Shown here: positions 14,516-23,342 of the stretch, piece by piece
How the letters are laid out: each line of letters begins with the position of its first letter
Position numbering within the stretch: the first letter of the stretch is position 1
Origin: Neisseria lactamica NS19
GTDB taxonomy: Bacteria; Pseudomonadota; Gammaproteobacteria; Burkholderiales; Neisseriaceae
DNA length: 64,000 nt
Reading direction: 5' to 3'
NCBI GenBank assembly: GCA_000193795.2
Contig: AEPI01000121.1
Coordinates: 72,891 to 136,890, forward strand
The notes under the pieces: model-generated
Told to the model about the DNA's origin: nothing
Seen by the model: the letters and a program-made list of their open reading frames with translations, nothing else
Databases searched by the model: none
Program-made: the position numbers and the translations under genes

Positions 14516-16543
14516 TTACTCTGCCAATTCCACCTGCTCGTGCGCCATCAGTTCCTGACCGACATCATCCAACAACATCAAATAACGTTCGTAGTTTTTC
14601 AAAATGTCGGCAATCAGCTCGTCCTTGTTCATATACTGCACATCGTACCCGACGCGCCCGTCGAAAAAATAAGCGTAGGGTTTGTAAGTTGTCTGGTGCC
14701 GGATATGCGGCAGGTTGTCGTCGTTAATCAACTGGTCGGACACATCCTGCCCGACAGACTTAATCCCGTACATAAAATCGCGCATCGTCTCTTTCCGGAT
14801 GACGAACTCGATTGCGGGCTCGTCCTGATGAAACATCTTATCGACCCGGACGCTCAAGCCGTATTCTTCCGAAAGCTCCCGTTGCAACTCGTGCATAGCG
14901 GGCGATGCGGTATGTTTGAGGAATTTTAAAATATCCTGCTCCTGCGTCTGGCTCATTATCTGCACCAGCCGTTCTTTCCACTTGCCGCCCGTCCAAAATA
15001 CACTGGTAGGGTTAACCCGGGTCTCAAAATATTTCTTATCCGCACTCAAGCCTTTCCACAGGCTGAAACACATTATCAGCATCAGTAAGGCAAACGGCAG
15101 GGAAACAATCAGGGTCATAGACTGCAGGTTGCCGAGCCCGCCCGAGCGCATCAGCAAAACGGCAACGGCAGACATCAGCACGCCCCACATAACCGCCTGC
15201 CACCGTGGCGCGCCCAAGCCCTTGTCCCGGGAGGCAATATTGTTCAGGACATAAATCCCGGAGTCGGCAGAAGTGACAAAAAACAGGGAAATGACCAGCA
15301 GGCTGACGACGCTCGTCAGTTCGGGCAGGGGGAGGTAATTAAAGAATTTAAAAAGCAGCGTTTCCGGAGAGGAAGTCATCTTTTCGAGCATTCCCCCCGC
15401 AACCCCGTCATTCAGCCAAATCGCCGTATTGCCGAAGACGGTAAACCACAAAACGCCGAACAGGCCGGGGATGAGCAAAACCCCGAAGACAAACTCGCGG
15501 ATGGTGCGCCCCTTTGAAATGCGCGCGATAAACAAGCCCACAAACGGCGCCCAAGAACACCACCACGCCCAATAAAGCACCGTCCAAGATTCAAACCACG
15601 GCTTGTGCTCCCCTTCGTACGCATAAGTTTTAAAACTGAGGCGCACCAGATTTTCGAGGTAGTTCCCTATGTTGTCGCCGAATGCCGACAATAGGTAAAC
15701 AGTGGGACCCGCCGCCAAAACAAAAAACAGCAGCAAAAACGCAAGACCCAGGTTCAACTCGCTCAACACCTTCACGCCCTTCCCCACGCCGGATATTGCC
15801 GAAACGACGGCGAGGGACATTACGGCGGCGATAATCAAAACCTGCACGCCGAAGCTGTTTTCGGCAATCCAGCCCATTTCCTGCAATCCGGCGCCCAGTT
15901 GCGAAGCCCCGAACCCCAATGTGGTGATGATGCCGAAAAAAGTAGCAAGCAACGCCATAATATCAATGGCATCGCCGACCCTTCCGGAAATTTTTTCTTT
16001 CAACAGGGGGTAAAAACAAGAACGCAGGGCAAGCGGCAGCTTGTAGCGGAAACCGAAATAAGCCAAAGCCAATGCAATCGTACCGTACACCGACCAGGCG
16101 TGAACGCCCCAATGGAACACCGTGTACAGCAATGCCTGCTGCTGCCTGTGTTCCGGCGTGCCTGCCGTAATGTCCGAAAAATAATGCATCAACGGCTCTG
16201 CCACGCCGAAAAACATCAGACCCACGCCCATCCCGGCCGCAAACAGCATCGCCAGCCACGACAGGAAGCCGAATTCCGGCACATCTTCATCCCGTCCGAG
16301 CCTGATGTTTCCCAAACTGCTGACCGAGAGTATCAGCAGGAAACCCAGAAAAATGGAAAACGTTAAAACATAAAACCAGCCAAACTCGGTAAAAATGACT
16401 TCTTTTGCCCGATCGAGCCACATCCGCACCTGATCCGGCACGGTTAAAACCAATACCACCAAAACACACACAAAAAACAAAGTCGTCAAAATAACCATCG
16501 GATTAAATGACGTTCGGCTTTCTATAAATTCAGACAGAGACAA
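14516..16543 (-). CDS. betT: BCCT-family choline/betaine transporter
   Basis: A 675-residue transporter with about 12 membrane segments and the BCCT signature (YWAWWCSWAPFVGLFIAR near residue 340), followed by a ~160-residue cytoplasmic C-terminal domain typical of BetT-type choline carriers that respond to osmotic stress. It imports choline or betaine with protons or Na+. The start appears to be a TTG at 16543: AAGGAG lies nine bases upstream, and no ATG occurs until residue 16, which would remove the conserved N-terminus. No betA or betB genes are nearby, so choline may be used directly rather than oxidised. It shares a terminator with the gene to its right-hand end on the opposite strand. 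Confidence 0.9.
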   Translation of the reverse strand: MSLSEFIESRTSFNPMVILTTLFFVCVLVVLVLTVPDQVRMWLDRAKEVIFTEFGWFYVLTFSIFLGFLLILSVSSLGNIRLGRDEDVPEFGFLSWLAMLFAAGMGVGLMFFGVAEPLMHYFSDITAGTPEHRQQQALLYTVFHWGVHAWSVYGTIALALAYFGFRYKLPLALRSCFYPLLKEKISGRVGDAIDIMALLATFFGIITTLGFGASQLGAGLQEMGWIAENSFGVQVLIIAAVMSLAVVSAISGVGKGVKVLSELNLGLAFLLLFFVLAAGPTVYLLSAFGDNIGNYLENLVRLSFKTYAYEGEHKPWFESWTVLYWAWWCSWAPFVGLFIARISKGRTIREFVFGVLLIPGLFGVLWFTVFGNTAIWLNDGVAGGMLEKMTSSPETLLFKFFNYLPLPELTSVVSLLVISLFFVTSADSGIYVLNNIASRDKGLGAPRWQAVMWGVLMSAVAVLLMRSGGLGNLQSMTLIVSLPFALLMLIMCFSLWKGLSADKKYFETRVNPTSVFWTGGKWKERLVQIMSQTQEQDILKFLKHTASPAMHELQRELSEEYGLSVRVDKMFHQDEPAIEFVIRKETMRDFMYGIKSVGQDVSDQLINDDNLPHIRHQTTYKPYAYFFDGRVGYDVQYMNKDELIADILKNYERYLMLLDDVGQELMAHEQVELAE

Positions 16544-16840
16544 ACCTTCTCACTCCTTTGTTAAAAACAGACAAACCCGGTCATCGGGCAAAGTGGTCAA
16601 AAGCTGCCGGCAAAATACCGGCTTCCTGATGACGAAATGCACAAACCGGCCGAAATTGTTATAATTGAAAAAATTAAAAATCAATACGGATTATTCTATC
16701 AGATTGATTTATCGATATTTATTATATCATTAATATAGTTTTATTTCAAACCGGCGGAAAATGTGCCGCCCGCCGCAGGCGCACCCTCCCCGCTATCGGG
16801 GCGTTTAACGCCGGATTGCCGATGCGGTACAATGGCGGAT
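16544..16840. other. Intergenic region between betT and the gcr-type gene
   Basis: About 300 bases containing an AT-rich block at 16660-16745, far below the local GC content. It must hold the divergent promoters of betT and the gene at 16841. I see no ORF, DUS pair or repeat in it and cannot place a convincing -35/-10 pair. Confidence 0.5.
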
Positions 16841-18838
16841 ATGAAGAAAATTACCCCTCAAAACCTGCGCCCCCTGCTTTCGGAAAGCCTCGGGCATACT
16901 GATTTTGTCAACGTCCTCAACGCACTGATTAAATTTTTGCGCCGTGGCGGCAAAAAATGCGCGGGGGAGCGTTTCGACCTGATTATCGACACATTCAAAC
17001 AAGACAGGGAATTGCTGTCCCGCTTCAGCCGGTGTTTTTACATCTGGCTCGCGCAGGTGCACATTTATCCGGCACTCATCAAACTCGGCATCTTCTCGCG
17101 CCACAGCTTTGCCCGGGAAATGGGCATACGCATATACGAACGCTTCAGCCCGTCATATAAGGATTTTGCCAACTTGGGCGAAGTCTTCCTTTATCTTTTC
17201 CATTCCGAAAACGACGACAAATGGCTGCAAACGCTCAATATCCGCCAATGGCTGGTTTTATACGAACTCATCCGCAGCCACGCCGAACCGTCCAAATTGC
17301 AGACGGCGGGCATCCGCCTTGCCGATGCGCGTTTGCGCGCCATTGAAATGCTGTCTGTCTGGACGGCATCCGAAGCCATCGAACCCGACCTCATCCGCAT
17401 TGCCCCGCGCCTGCTGGAAGCCGATTCTTCCTTCGTCGCCCTCCAACGCGAAACCGCCAAACTGGTCGAACACTACCGCAACGGCACCGCGCCTTACGAC
17501 ACCGCCCACCTCGAAGTGATGTTCGACCAATGTTTCAGCCAGATTGACTATTTGCGCCGCAAAGGGACGGGCGCCGGCTCCGGTTCGTCGGTCAAAGTCG
17601 CCCACCTGCTCGAACGGCTCCGGCAGACCGTAGGCCGTCTGAAGCTGCTGACCGACATCCAAACCGGCGCCGGCAACAGCAACCGCCTGACCATCGCGCT
17701 GATGAACTCCCTCATCTATGCGGCGGTCGAACAATACAGCACCCGCCACCTGCGCCGCAGCAGCATCCGTATGCTTGCCCGCAGCATTACCGAAAACAAA
17801 AGCCACCACGGCGAACACTACATCACCCGCAACCGCAAAGAATATTTCAAAATGTTCTACTCTGCAGCGGGCGGCGGCATCATCATCGCCCTGATGGCGC
17901 TGCTCAAAATCCGCATCGGCACACTGGGCCTCAGCCCCTTCCTCACTTCCTTGTCGGCGGGATTCAACTACGGCATCGGTTTTATGATCATCCATATGCT
18001 GCACTGCACCGTCGCCACCAAACAGCCCGCGATGACTGCCGCCAGCTTTGCAGAACAGGTCGATCTCAACGAAGGCGGCAAAGCGGTGGACAACAAACTC
18101 GCCAAGCTCCTCATCGACGTTTGCCGCTCCCAAAGCGTCGCCGTCTTCGGCAACGTTTCCATCGCCATCCTTTTGGCGTGCGCCATATCGTTCGGCTATG
18201 CCCGTCTGTACCGGCTGCCCATCCTCGATGCCCATACCGCCGCCTACCAGTTCAAATCCATAGACATCATCGCCTACCCGACGCTGTGGTATGCCGCCAT
18301 TGCAGGCCTGTGGCTGTTCTGTTCCGGCATCATCGCGGGTTTTTTCGACAACCGCGCCGACTACCTCAACCTGCGCCAACGCCTGCCCTTCAACCCCTTG
18401 CTGCGTAAAATCATGCGCCCCGGACCCCGCCGCGTCCTCGCCGCCTACATCCACAAACACTACGGCTCGCTGGCAGGCAACTTCATCTTCGGGATGCTCT
18501 TGGGTATGACCGGCTATTTCGGACACCTCCTCGGACTGCCGCTGGACATCCGCCACGTCGCCTTTTCCTCCGCCAACCTCGGCTATGCCGCCGTCAGCGG
18601 CAACGCCGGCTTGGGCACATTCGTACTCGGTATTTTCAGCGTGCTCGCCATCGGCCTGGTCAACCTCTGCGTCAGTTTCAGCCTCGCCCTCTTCGTCGCC
18701 CTGCGCTCGCGCGGCACGAAAATCGGCAGCATCCGCAATCTGATTAAAAGTTTTTGGAATCAGATTAAAACCAACCCCTCCATACTTTTCCTCCCGCCCG
18801 CCAAAGAACACCGCCCGCCTCCTTCGGGCAAGCCCTGA
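16841..18838 (+). CDS. Gcr-type 'site-specific recombinase' family membrane protein
   Basis: A 665-residue protein of the family annotated as SpecificRecomb/Gcr in Neisseria. The first ~330 residues are soluble and rich in helices; the C-terminal half has several membrane segments (about residues 345-415, 440-560 and 585-640), unusual for a recombinase. I see no serine- or tyrosine-recombinase catalytic signature, so the recombinase name rests on family annotation and should be treated with caution. Starts at 16832 (MADMKK) or 16841 (MKKITPQ) are both possible; neither has a strong ribosome site. It contains one commensal-type uptake sequence at 17632. Confidence 0.75.
   Translation: MKKITPQNLRPLLSESLGHTDFVNVLNALIKFLRRGGKKCAGERFDLIIDTFKQDRELLSRFSRCFYIWLAQVHIYPALIKLGIFSRHSFAREMGIRIYERFSPSYKDFANLGEVFLYLFHSENDDKWLQTLNIRQWLVLYELIRSHAEPSKLQTAGIRLADARLRAIEMLSVWTASEAIEPDLIRIAPRLLEADSSFVALQRETAKLVEHYRNGTAPYDTAHLEVMFDQCFSQIDYLRRKGTGAGSGSSVKVAHLLERLRQTVGRLKLLTDIQTGAGNSNRLTIALMNSLIYAAVEQYSTRHLRRSSIRMLARSITENKSHHGEHYITRNRKEYFKMFYSAAGGGIIIALMALLKIRIGTLGLSPFLTSLSAGFNYGIGFMIIHMLHCTVATKQPAMTAASFAEQVDLNEGGKAVDNKLAKLLIDVCRSQSVAVFGNVSIAILLACAISFGYARLYRLPILDAHTAAYQFKSIDIIAYPTLWYAAIAGLWLFCSGIIAGFFDNRADYLNLRQRLPFNPLLRKIMRPGPRRVLAAYIHKHYGSLAGNFIFGMLLGMTGYFGHLLGLPLDIRHVAFSSANLGYAAVSGNAGLGTFVLGIFSVLAIGLVNLCVSFSLALFVALRSRGTKIGSIRNLIKSFWNQIKTNPSILFLPPAKEHRPPPSGKP
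17632..17643 (+). repeat. AG-dialect DUS inside the gcr-type gene
   Basis: AGGCCGTCTGAA differs from the dominant ATGCCGTCTGAA at its second base. It is an isolated variant here, which could be a point mutation or a trace of DNA from another Neisseria species. Confidence 0.8.
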
Positions 18839-18916
18839 CCGGCAATGCCGTCTGAAGCGGGCTTTGCCCCCGAATACCGCCCGGCTGTGGGAAATCCCCA
18901 TAAAAGGATGCAAAAA

Positions 18917-18951
18917 ATGCCGTCTGAACCGAAACGTGGTTCAGACGGCAT
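18917..18951. terminator. Bidirectional inverted-DUS terminator
   Basis: A run of A, then ATGCCGTCTGAACC and GGTTCAGACGGCAT, then TTTAAAA. It lies between the convergent gcr-type gene and mltB and would stop both. Confidence 0.85.
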
Positions 18952-18962
18952 TTTAAAAAACA

Positions 18963-20055
18963 TTACAATCCCGGACCGCCGAGCGAATTGGCGATGTCCC
19001 TGACCGCCGTTACATACATCCGGCTGTGGTTGTACTGCCAAACCGTATAAAAAATTGTTCAAACCCAAATAATATTCAAACACGCCGGGGGCGGTTTCCA
19101 GTTTGAACAAAACCGCCTTTTCATCATCCGCAAGCTCTTCGCCGGGGATGATGCCGTAAGCCTTCAAATCCGCCACCGTCCGCGTCAGGACGGTTTTTTC
19201 GCCAATAATTGCCTCAACATCCGCACCCGGTGCCAACGTCGCCGGCACCAGCATTTTACCGCCCGTGCGCCAACCGTGCTGCTTCATATAATTGGCAACC
19301 GATGCCGCGACATCGCCGACGTTGCCCCATATGTCCCGATGTCCGTCCCCGTCATAATCCACCGCCCATTTCCGGTAGCTCGAAGGCATAAATTGCGGCA
19401 TACCCATTGCGCCCGCATAGCTGCCTTTAAAGGCGAAAACATCGCCGCCTTCCTCTTTTGCCAGCTTTAAAAGCTCGACCAATTCTTTTTGGAAGAACCC
19501 GGCGCGGCGGGGATAATCAAAGCCTAAAGTCGCCAATGCGTCCGCCACCCGGAAGCTGCCCGTATTTTTGCCGTAATTCGTTTCAATCCCGATAACCGCC
19601 ACGATAAGCTCGGCAGGCACGCCGTATTTTTGCGCCACATCATCGATAAGCGCGCGGTTTTCCGCATAAAACCGGCGCGCGCCGCGAAATTTCGCCCCGC
19701 CCGAATTTCCCGTGCGGAACACATACCACGGACGCGATGTGGAAGGGCGGTGCATAATCTTGACGATGTCCGCCTTGTAAGCCGCTTTGTCAAAAAAATC
19801 CTGCCATTCCGCCCGGGAAAAATCCCCTTTCCCGACTTCATCCTCCACAAAACGGCGGACATTTGCATTGGCGGCAAACCCGCTGTCAGATACAGGTACG
19901 GCTGCCGCGTCAAACGCGGGGCGGTTTTCTTTTTTCATGTCCTCTGCGCGTGAGACCCGAACTTCATCCGCCCGGGGCGGCTGCGCCTCCATTGCCGTAC
20001 AGGCAGACAAAGCCGCCGAACAAATTACCAAGGTCAGTATTTTTCTCTTTTTCAT
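18963..20055 (-). pseudogene. mltB: Membrane-bound lytic transglycosylase B, frameshifted near its 3' end
   Basis: The start ATG at 20055 begins a lipoprotein signal (MKKRKILTLVICSAALSAC, lipobox Cys at 19). The MltB-type catalytic region includes AVIGIETNYGKNTG (catalytic Glu), and the family's Ala-Met-Gly-Met-Pro-Gln-Phe motif (GAMGMPQFMPSSYR). The frame is normal up to GLNNF at about residue 336, where a run of six T on the coding strand (plus strand 19047-19055) needs to be five to restore YTVWQYNHSRMYVTAV... and a stop at 18963. As written, translation instead runs about 95 aberrant residues to 18760. The span is 1093 bases, one over a multiple of three. The catalytic core is intact, so an active enzyme with an altered tail is possible; a sequencing error in the T run is equally plausible. 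Confidence 0.85.
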
Positions 20056-20170
20056 CAATACGTTCCAAACAAATAGGGTAAGTGGGAAAGCCGGCAAAAC
20101 AAAAAAGGCGCGGCGCGAAATCCGGCATCCGGCGCCGGCAATGCCGTCTGCCTGCCGCCGTATTTGCCCG

Positions 20171-21598
20171 CTATCCGCAATATCGGCAGTCCAATATATC
20201 TTTGCGGATGTCGTTCAGCAGGAAGGCTGCGGTGTCTTCGTGTTCCGCCTGTACGAAAACAAAGAGTCTGGCGATGATTTTGCCGATGAAGACTTTCTGC
20301 AGGGCGCAGGCATCGGTCAGGGTGTGTTCCTGCAGGAAGCTGCGGATGTCTTCGGGCAAGGTGTACTCGCGGGCGACGGCGGCAAAGCGTGCATCGGTTT
20401 GCAGGCGGTCGAGCAGGGTTTGGTTTTTGTCCAACTTAATGCCCGCTTCTTTTTCTTCGGCGGTGGCGCGGACGAACTGGTCGTAAATTTCGGCATAAAG
20501 CATATCGTTCGGGCCTTCAAAAATCGTGAAGGGGCGGATATCGATAGCGATATTGCCGGCGGTGTGTCCGCGTTCAAAACCCTTCGCGCCCAAGAGTTTT
20601 TGCAACATTTGCGCGGCGGCGTAAGTGTATTCCGTGGCGAGGGTTTTGACGATATTTGCCTCCATCAGCTGATGGGCGACGAGGGCGACAGGCGAAACAG
20701 AACGGCAGACATAGCGGTAAAGGATTTCGGAAACCTGATAACGGTGCCGGATTTCGCGGCGTTCGTAATCGACAAATTTGATGTCGTTGCGGACGTATTG
20801 ATTCAAGTTTTCAAGGATATATTCCATAATGCCGTGCGTCATACCGACCAGTTGCAGGCGGCTGCGGATAAAGATGTTTTGAAACGCGCGCAAACCGGCC
20901 GCGTCGCCCTGAGAGAGTTTCATCACGGCGGCGGCGGGCATTTCGGCATCGATGCGGTTGACGGCATAACGGACGGCGCGCAGCCCTTCGGATGCGAGGG
21001 TTTCGCAGCGGATGTATGTTTTGGGGACGAGCAGCAGGTCGATGACTTTGGCGAGTTTGCCGTTTTTGCGCTCTTTGGCGGCAACGAGGAGGAAGTCGCC
21101 TTGCGAGTTGCCCTGCCAATATTTCGCGGCGTTGACGTAAATGGTTTGTTCGTCGATGTATTCGTAGTAGGACTGCATTTCGCGGGCAATCGCCGCGCCG
21201 GAGGTTTCGGGTTCGGTAACGCCCAAACCGCCGCCCTCGCCTTTGAAAACCATGTCCAAACCTTGCGCGATTTGCGCTTCGTTGCCGAATTCTTGCAAAG
21301 GCTGCAACACCAGCGCGCCCTCGATGCCGGTACGCAGGGTAACGGGTACGCCGTAATGCCCCGCAATCCGCAATACTTCCTGAATTTCAAACTGTCCGCC
21401 CTTGCGCCCGCCGCGTTTTTTGTCGAGGAAGGGCAACAGCAAACCCGCCTGCTTCAAGGCTAGCCATTTGTCTTCGGGCAGGTATTGCATCAGGTCGATG
21501 CCGTCTGAAAAAATGCGGCGGAATGCGGATTCGATGTGCTTTAAAAAAGCAGCCGTGTCCATAGCTGACGGCTGCGCGCTCGGTTCGGTGTGTGTCAT
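20171..21598 (-). CDS. Acyl-CoA dehydrogenase family protein
   Basis: A 475-residue flavoenzyme-like protein. The middle domain contains GLGVTEPETSGA near residue 126, matching the FAD/substrate-binding motif of acyl-CoA dehydrogenases, and the C-terminal domain has TIFEGPNDMLYAEIYDQF, in which the Glu of EGPND is at the usual catalytic-base position. It should oxidise an acyl-CoA at alpha-beta. The start at 21598 (MTHTEPSAQ) has AGAGAAAG upstream; the frame is open further but without a ribosome site. It is divergent from mfd. With the acyl-CoA synthetase at 12.9 kb it suggests some fatty-acid turnover, although the full beta-oxidation set is not here. Confidence 0.85.
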   Translation of the reverse strand: MTHTEPSAQPSAMDTAAFLKHIESAFRRIFSDGIDLMQYLPEDKWLALKQAGLLLPFLDKKRGGRKGGQFEIQEVLRIAGHYGVPVTLRTGIEGALVLQPLQEFGNEAQIAQGLDMVFKGEGGGLGVTEPETSGAAIAREMQSYYEYIDEQTIYVNAAKYWQGNSQGDFLLVAAKERKNGKLAKVIDLLLVPKTYIRCETLASEGLRAVRYAVNRIDAEMPAAAVMKLSQGDAAGLRAFQNIFIRSRLQLVGMTHGIMEYILENLNQYVRNDIKFVDYERREIRHRYQVSEILYRYVCRSVSPVALVAHQLMEANIVKTLATEYTYAAAQMLQKLLGAKGFERGHTAGNIAIDIRPFTIFEGPNDMLYAEIYDQFVRATAEEKEAGIKLDKNQTLLDRLQTDARFAAVAREYTLPEDIRSFLQEHTLTDACALQKVFIGKIIARLFVFVQAEHEDTAAFLLNDIRKDILDCRYCG

Positions 21599-23080
21599 CG
21601 GCTTTCTCTGTCGGTTTCCATTAATCGGCGGCCGGTCAAGCCGCCTGCCACGGTTTAGAGTTAATTTTCTAAACTTTACCACAAAGTGCGCCGGGCAACA
21701 ATCCGCCGGCCTTTCAGACGGCATCGTGCCCCTCCCGTGTTAAAATGACTATTTGCATCACTGTCGCCGATTGCCGCACTATGACCTACCCTATCCCCAA
21801 ACCCCGTGAAAAATCCCGTTGGCTCAATCTGTCTCAAGGCTCGCTGCCCTTGGCTTTGGCGCGTTATCTGCCGCATAGGCGGCTCAAAGTCGTGCTGACC
21901 CAAGATGCGGAACAGGCGTTGCGCCTTCAGACGGCGTGGCGGTTTTTCCGTCCGCACGATACGGCGGTGTTCCTGCCGGACTGGGAAACGCTGCCTTACG
22001 AGCGTTTTTCGCCGCATCAGGATTTGGTGTCGGAGCGTTTGTCGGCGTTGTGGCAGATTAAAAGCGGCGCGGCGGATGTGTTGTTCGTGCCGGTTGCCAC
22101 GACGATGCAGAAGCTGCCGCCCGTGCCGTTTCTGGCGGGGCGCACGTTTTGGCTGAAAACGGGGCAGACTTTGGATATAGGCCGTCTGAAAAGCGATTTG
22201 GTGGATGCAGGTTATAACCATGTTTCCCACGTTGTCGCGGCAGGCGAGTTTGCCGTGCGCGGCGGGATTGTCGATTTGTTCCCGATGGGCAGCGAAATGC
22301 CATACCGCATCGATTTGTTCGACGATGAAATCGACAGCATCAAAACCTTTGACACTGAAACGCAGCGCACCATCTCCCCCGTTTCCGAAATCCGCCTGCT
22401 GCCGGCGCACGAATTCCCCACCGACAGCGAGGCGCAAAAAATCTTCCGCAGCCGCTTCCGCGAGGAAGTTGATGGCAATCCGAACGATGCCGCCGTGTAC
22501 AAAGCCGTCAGCAACGGCCACTTCGGCGCGGGCGTGGAATACTACCTGCCGCTGTTTTTTGAAAACGAGCTGGAAACGCTGTTTGACTATATCGGCGAAG
22601 ATACGCTGTTTGTCTCTTTGGGCGATGTTCACGCCGAGGCAAACCGTTTTTGGAGCGATGTCAAATCGCGTTACGCGATGGCGCAGGGCGACGAAACCTA
22701 TCCGCCTTTGCTTCCACAGCATTTGTATCTCTCTGACGATCTATTCGCAGGTCGTCTGAAAAACTACGGACAGGTGCTGCCCGATGTTTCCGGCAAGGAA
22801 CACACCCTGCCCGACCTTGCCGTCAACCGCCAATCCGACGAGCCGTTGCAGGCATTGAAAGATTTTCAGACGGCCTTTGACGGACGGATTTTGCTGTGCG
22901 CCGAAAGTCTGGGACGGCGCGAAACAATGATCGGCTTCTTGCAGCAAAACGGTTTGAAAGCCAAACCCGTGTCCGACTGGCAGGGCTTTTTATCGGCACA
23001 CGAGCCGCTGATGATTACAGTTGCGCCATTGGCATATGGGTTCAAACTGGATGGGCTGCAATCCCCGAACCAGCAGCAAG

Positions 23081-23133
23081 CTGCTTCCGCCTCCGAGAGG
23101 GAAAGTTGGGGAGAAAGCAAAGCGGTTACCGAC
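23081..23133 (+). repeat. Small REP-like repeat, copy 1, inside mfd
   Basis: Its conserved core is GTTGGGGAGAAAGCAAAGCG, followed by GTTACCG, and it matches copy 3 at all but two of 28 positions. A short purine/pyrimidine palindrome lies on its left. Confidence 0.75.
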
Positions 23134-23149
23134 CAAACCGAATTTTCCG

Positions 23150-23202
23150 CAGCCGCAGCAAACCCTCTCCCTAGCCCTCTCCCACAGGAGAGGGAACAAA
23201 GT
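23150..23202 (-). repeat. Small REP-like repeat, copy 2, inverted
   Basis: Read on the minus strand, this stretch (CTCCTGTGGGAGAGGG, then CTAGGGAGAGGGTTTGCTG) resembles the other two copies in order and spacing. On the plus strand it gives the familiar CCCTCTCCC...GGAGAGGG palindrome. Confidence 0.65.
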
Positions 23203-23287
23203 GCCGCCGCCGCTTTCAGACGGCCTAAAAACCGAAAGCAGCCTATATCCCGTCGCAAATGATTTGCACGAGCAAACCCGACAGCAG

Positions 23288-23342
23288 CCCGCCCCTCCCC
23301 CGTGGGGGAGGGTTGGGGAGAAGGCAAAGCGGTTGCCGCTCA
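23288..23342 (+). repeat. Small REP-like repeat, copy 3
   Basis: A CCCTCCCCCGTGGGGGAGGG palindrome is followed by TTGGGGAGAAGGCAAAGCGG and TTGCCG. It lies just downstream of the in-frame TGA and just upstream of the point where Mfd homology resumes. Confidence 0.75.

Noticed and set aside
17258..18913. 551-codon open frame antisense to the Gcr-type gene
   Set aside because: GC-rich codon usage makes the mirror frame open. The translation is low-complexity (long runs of Gly, Glu, Asp, Val and Ala), and the plus strand has the conserved gene.
19787..21463. 558-codon plus-strand frame over mltB and the acyl-CoA dehydrogenase gene
   Set aside because: Covers two minus-strand genes with recognised motifs; its own translation shows none.
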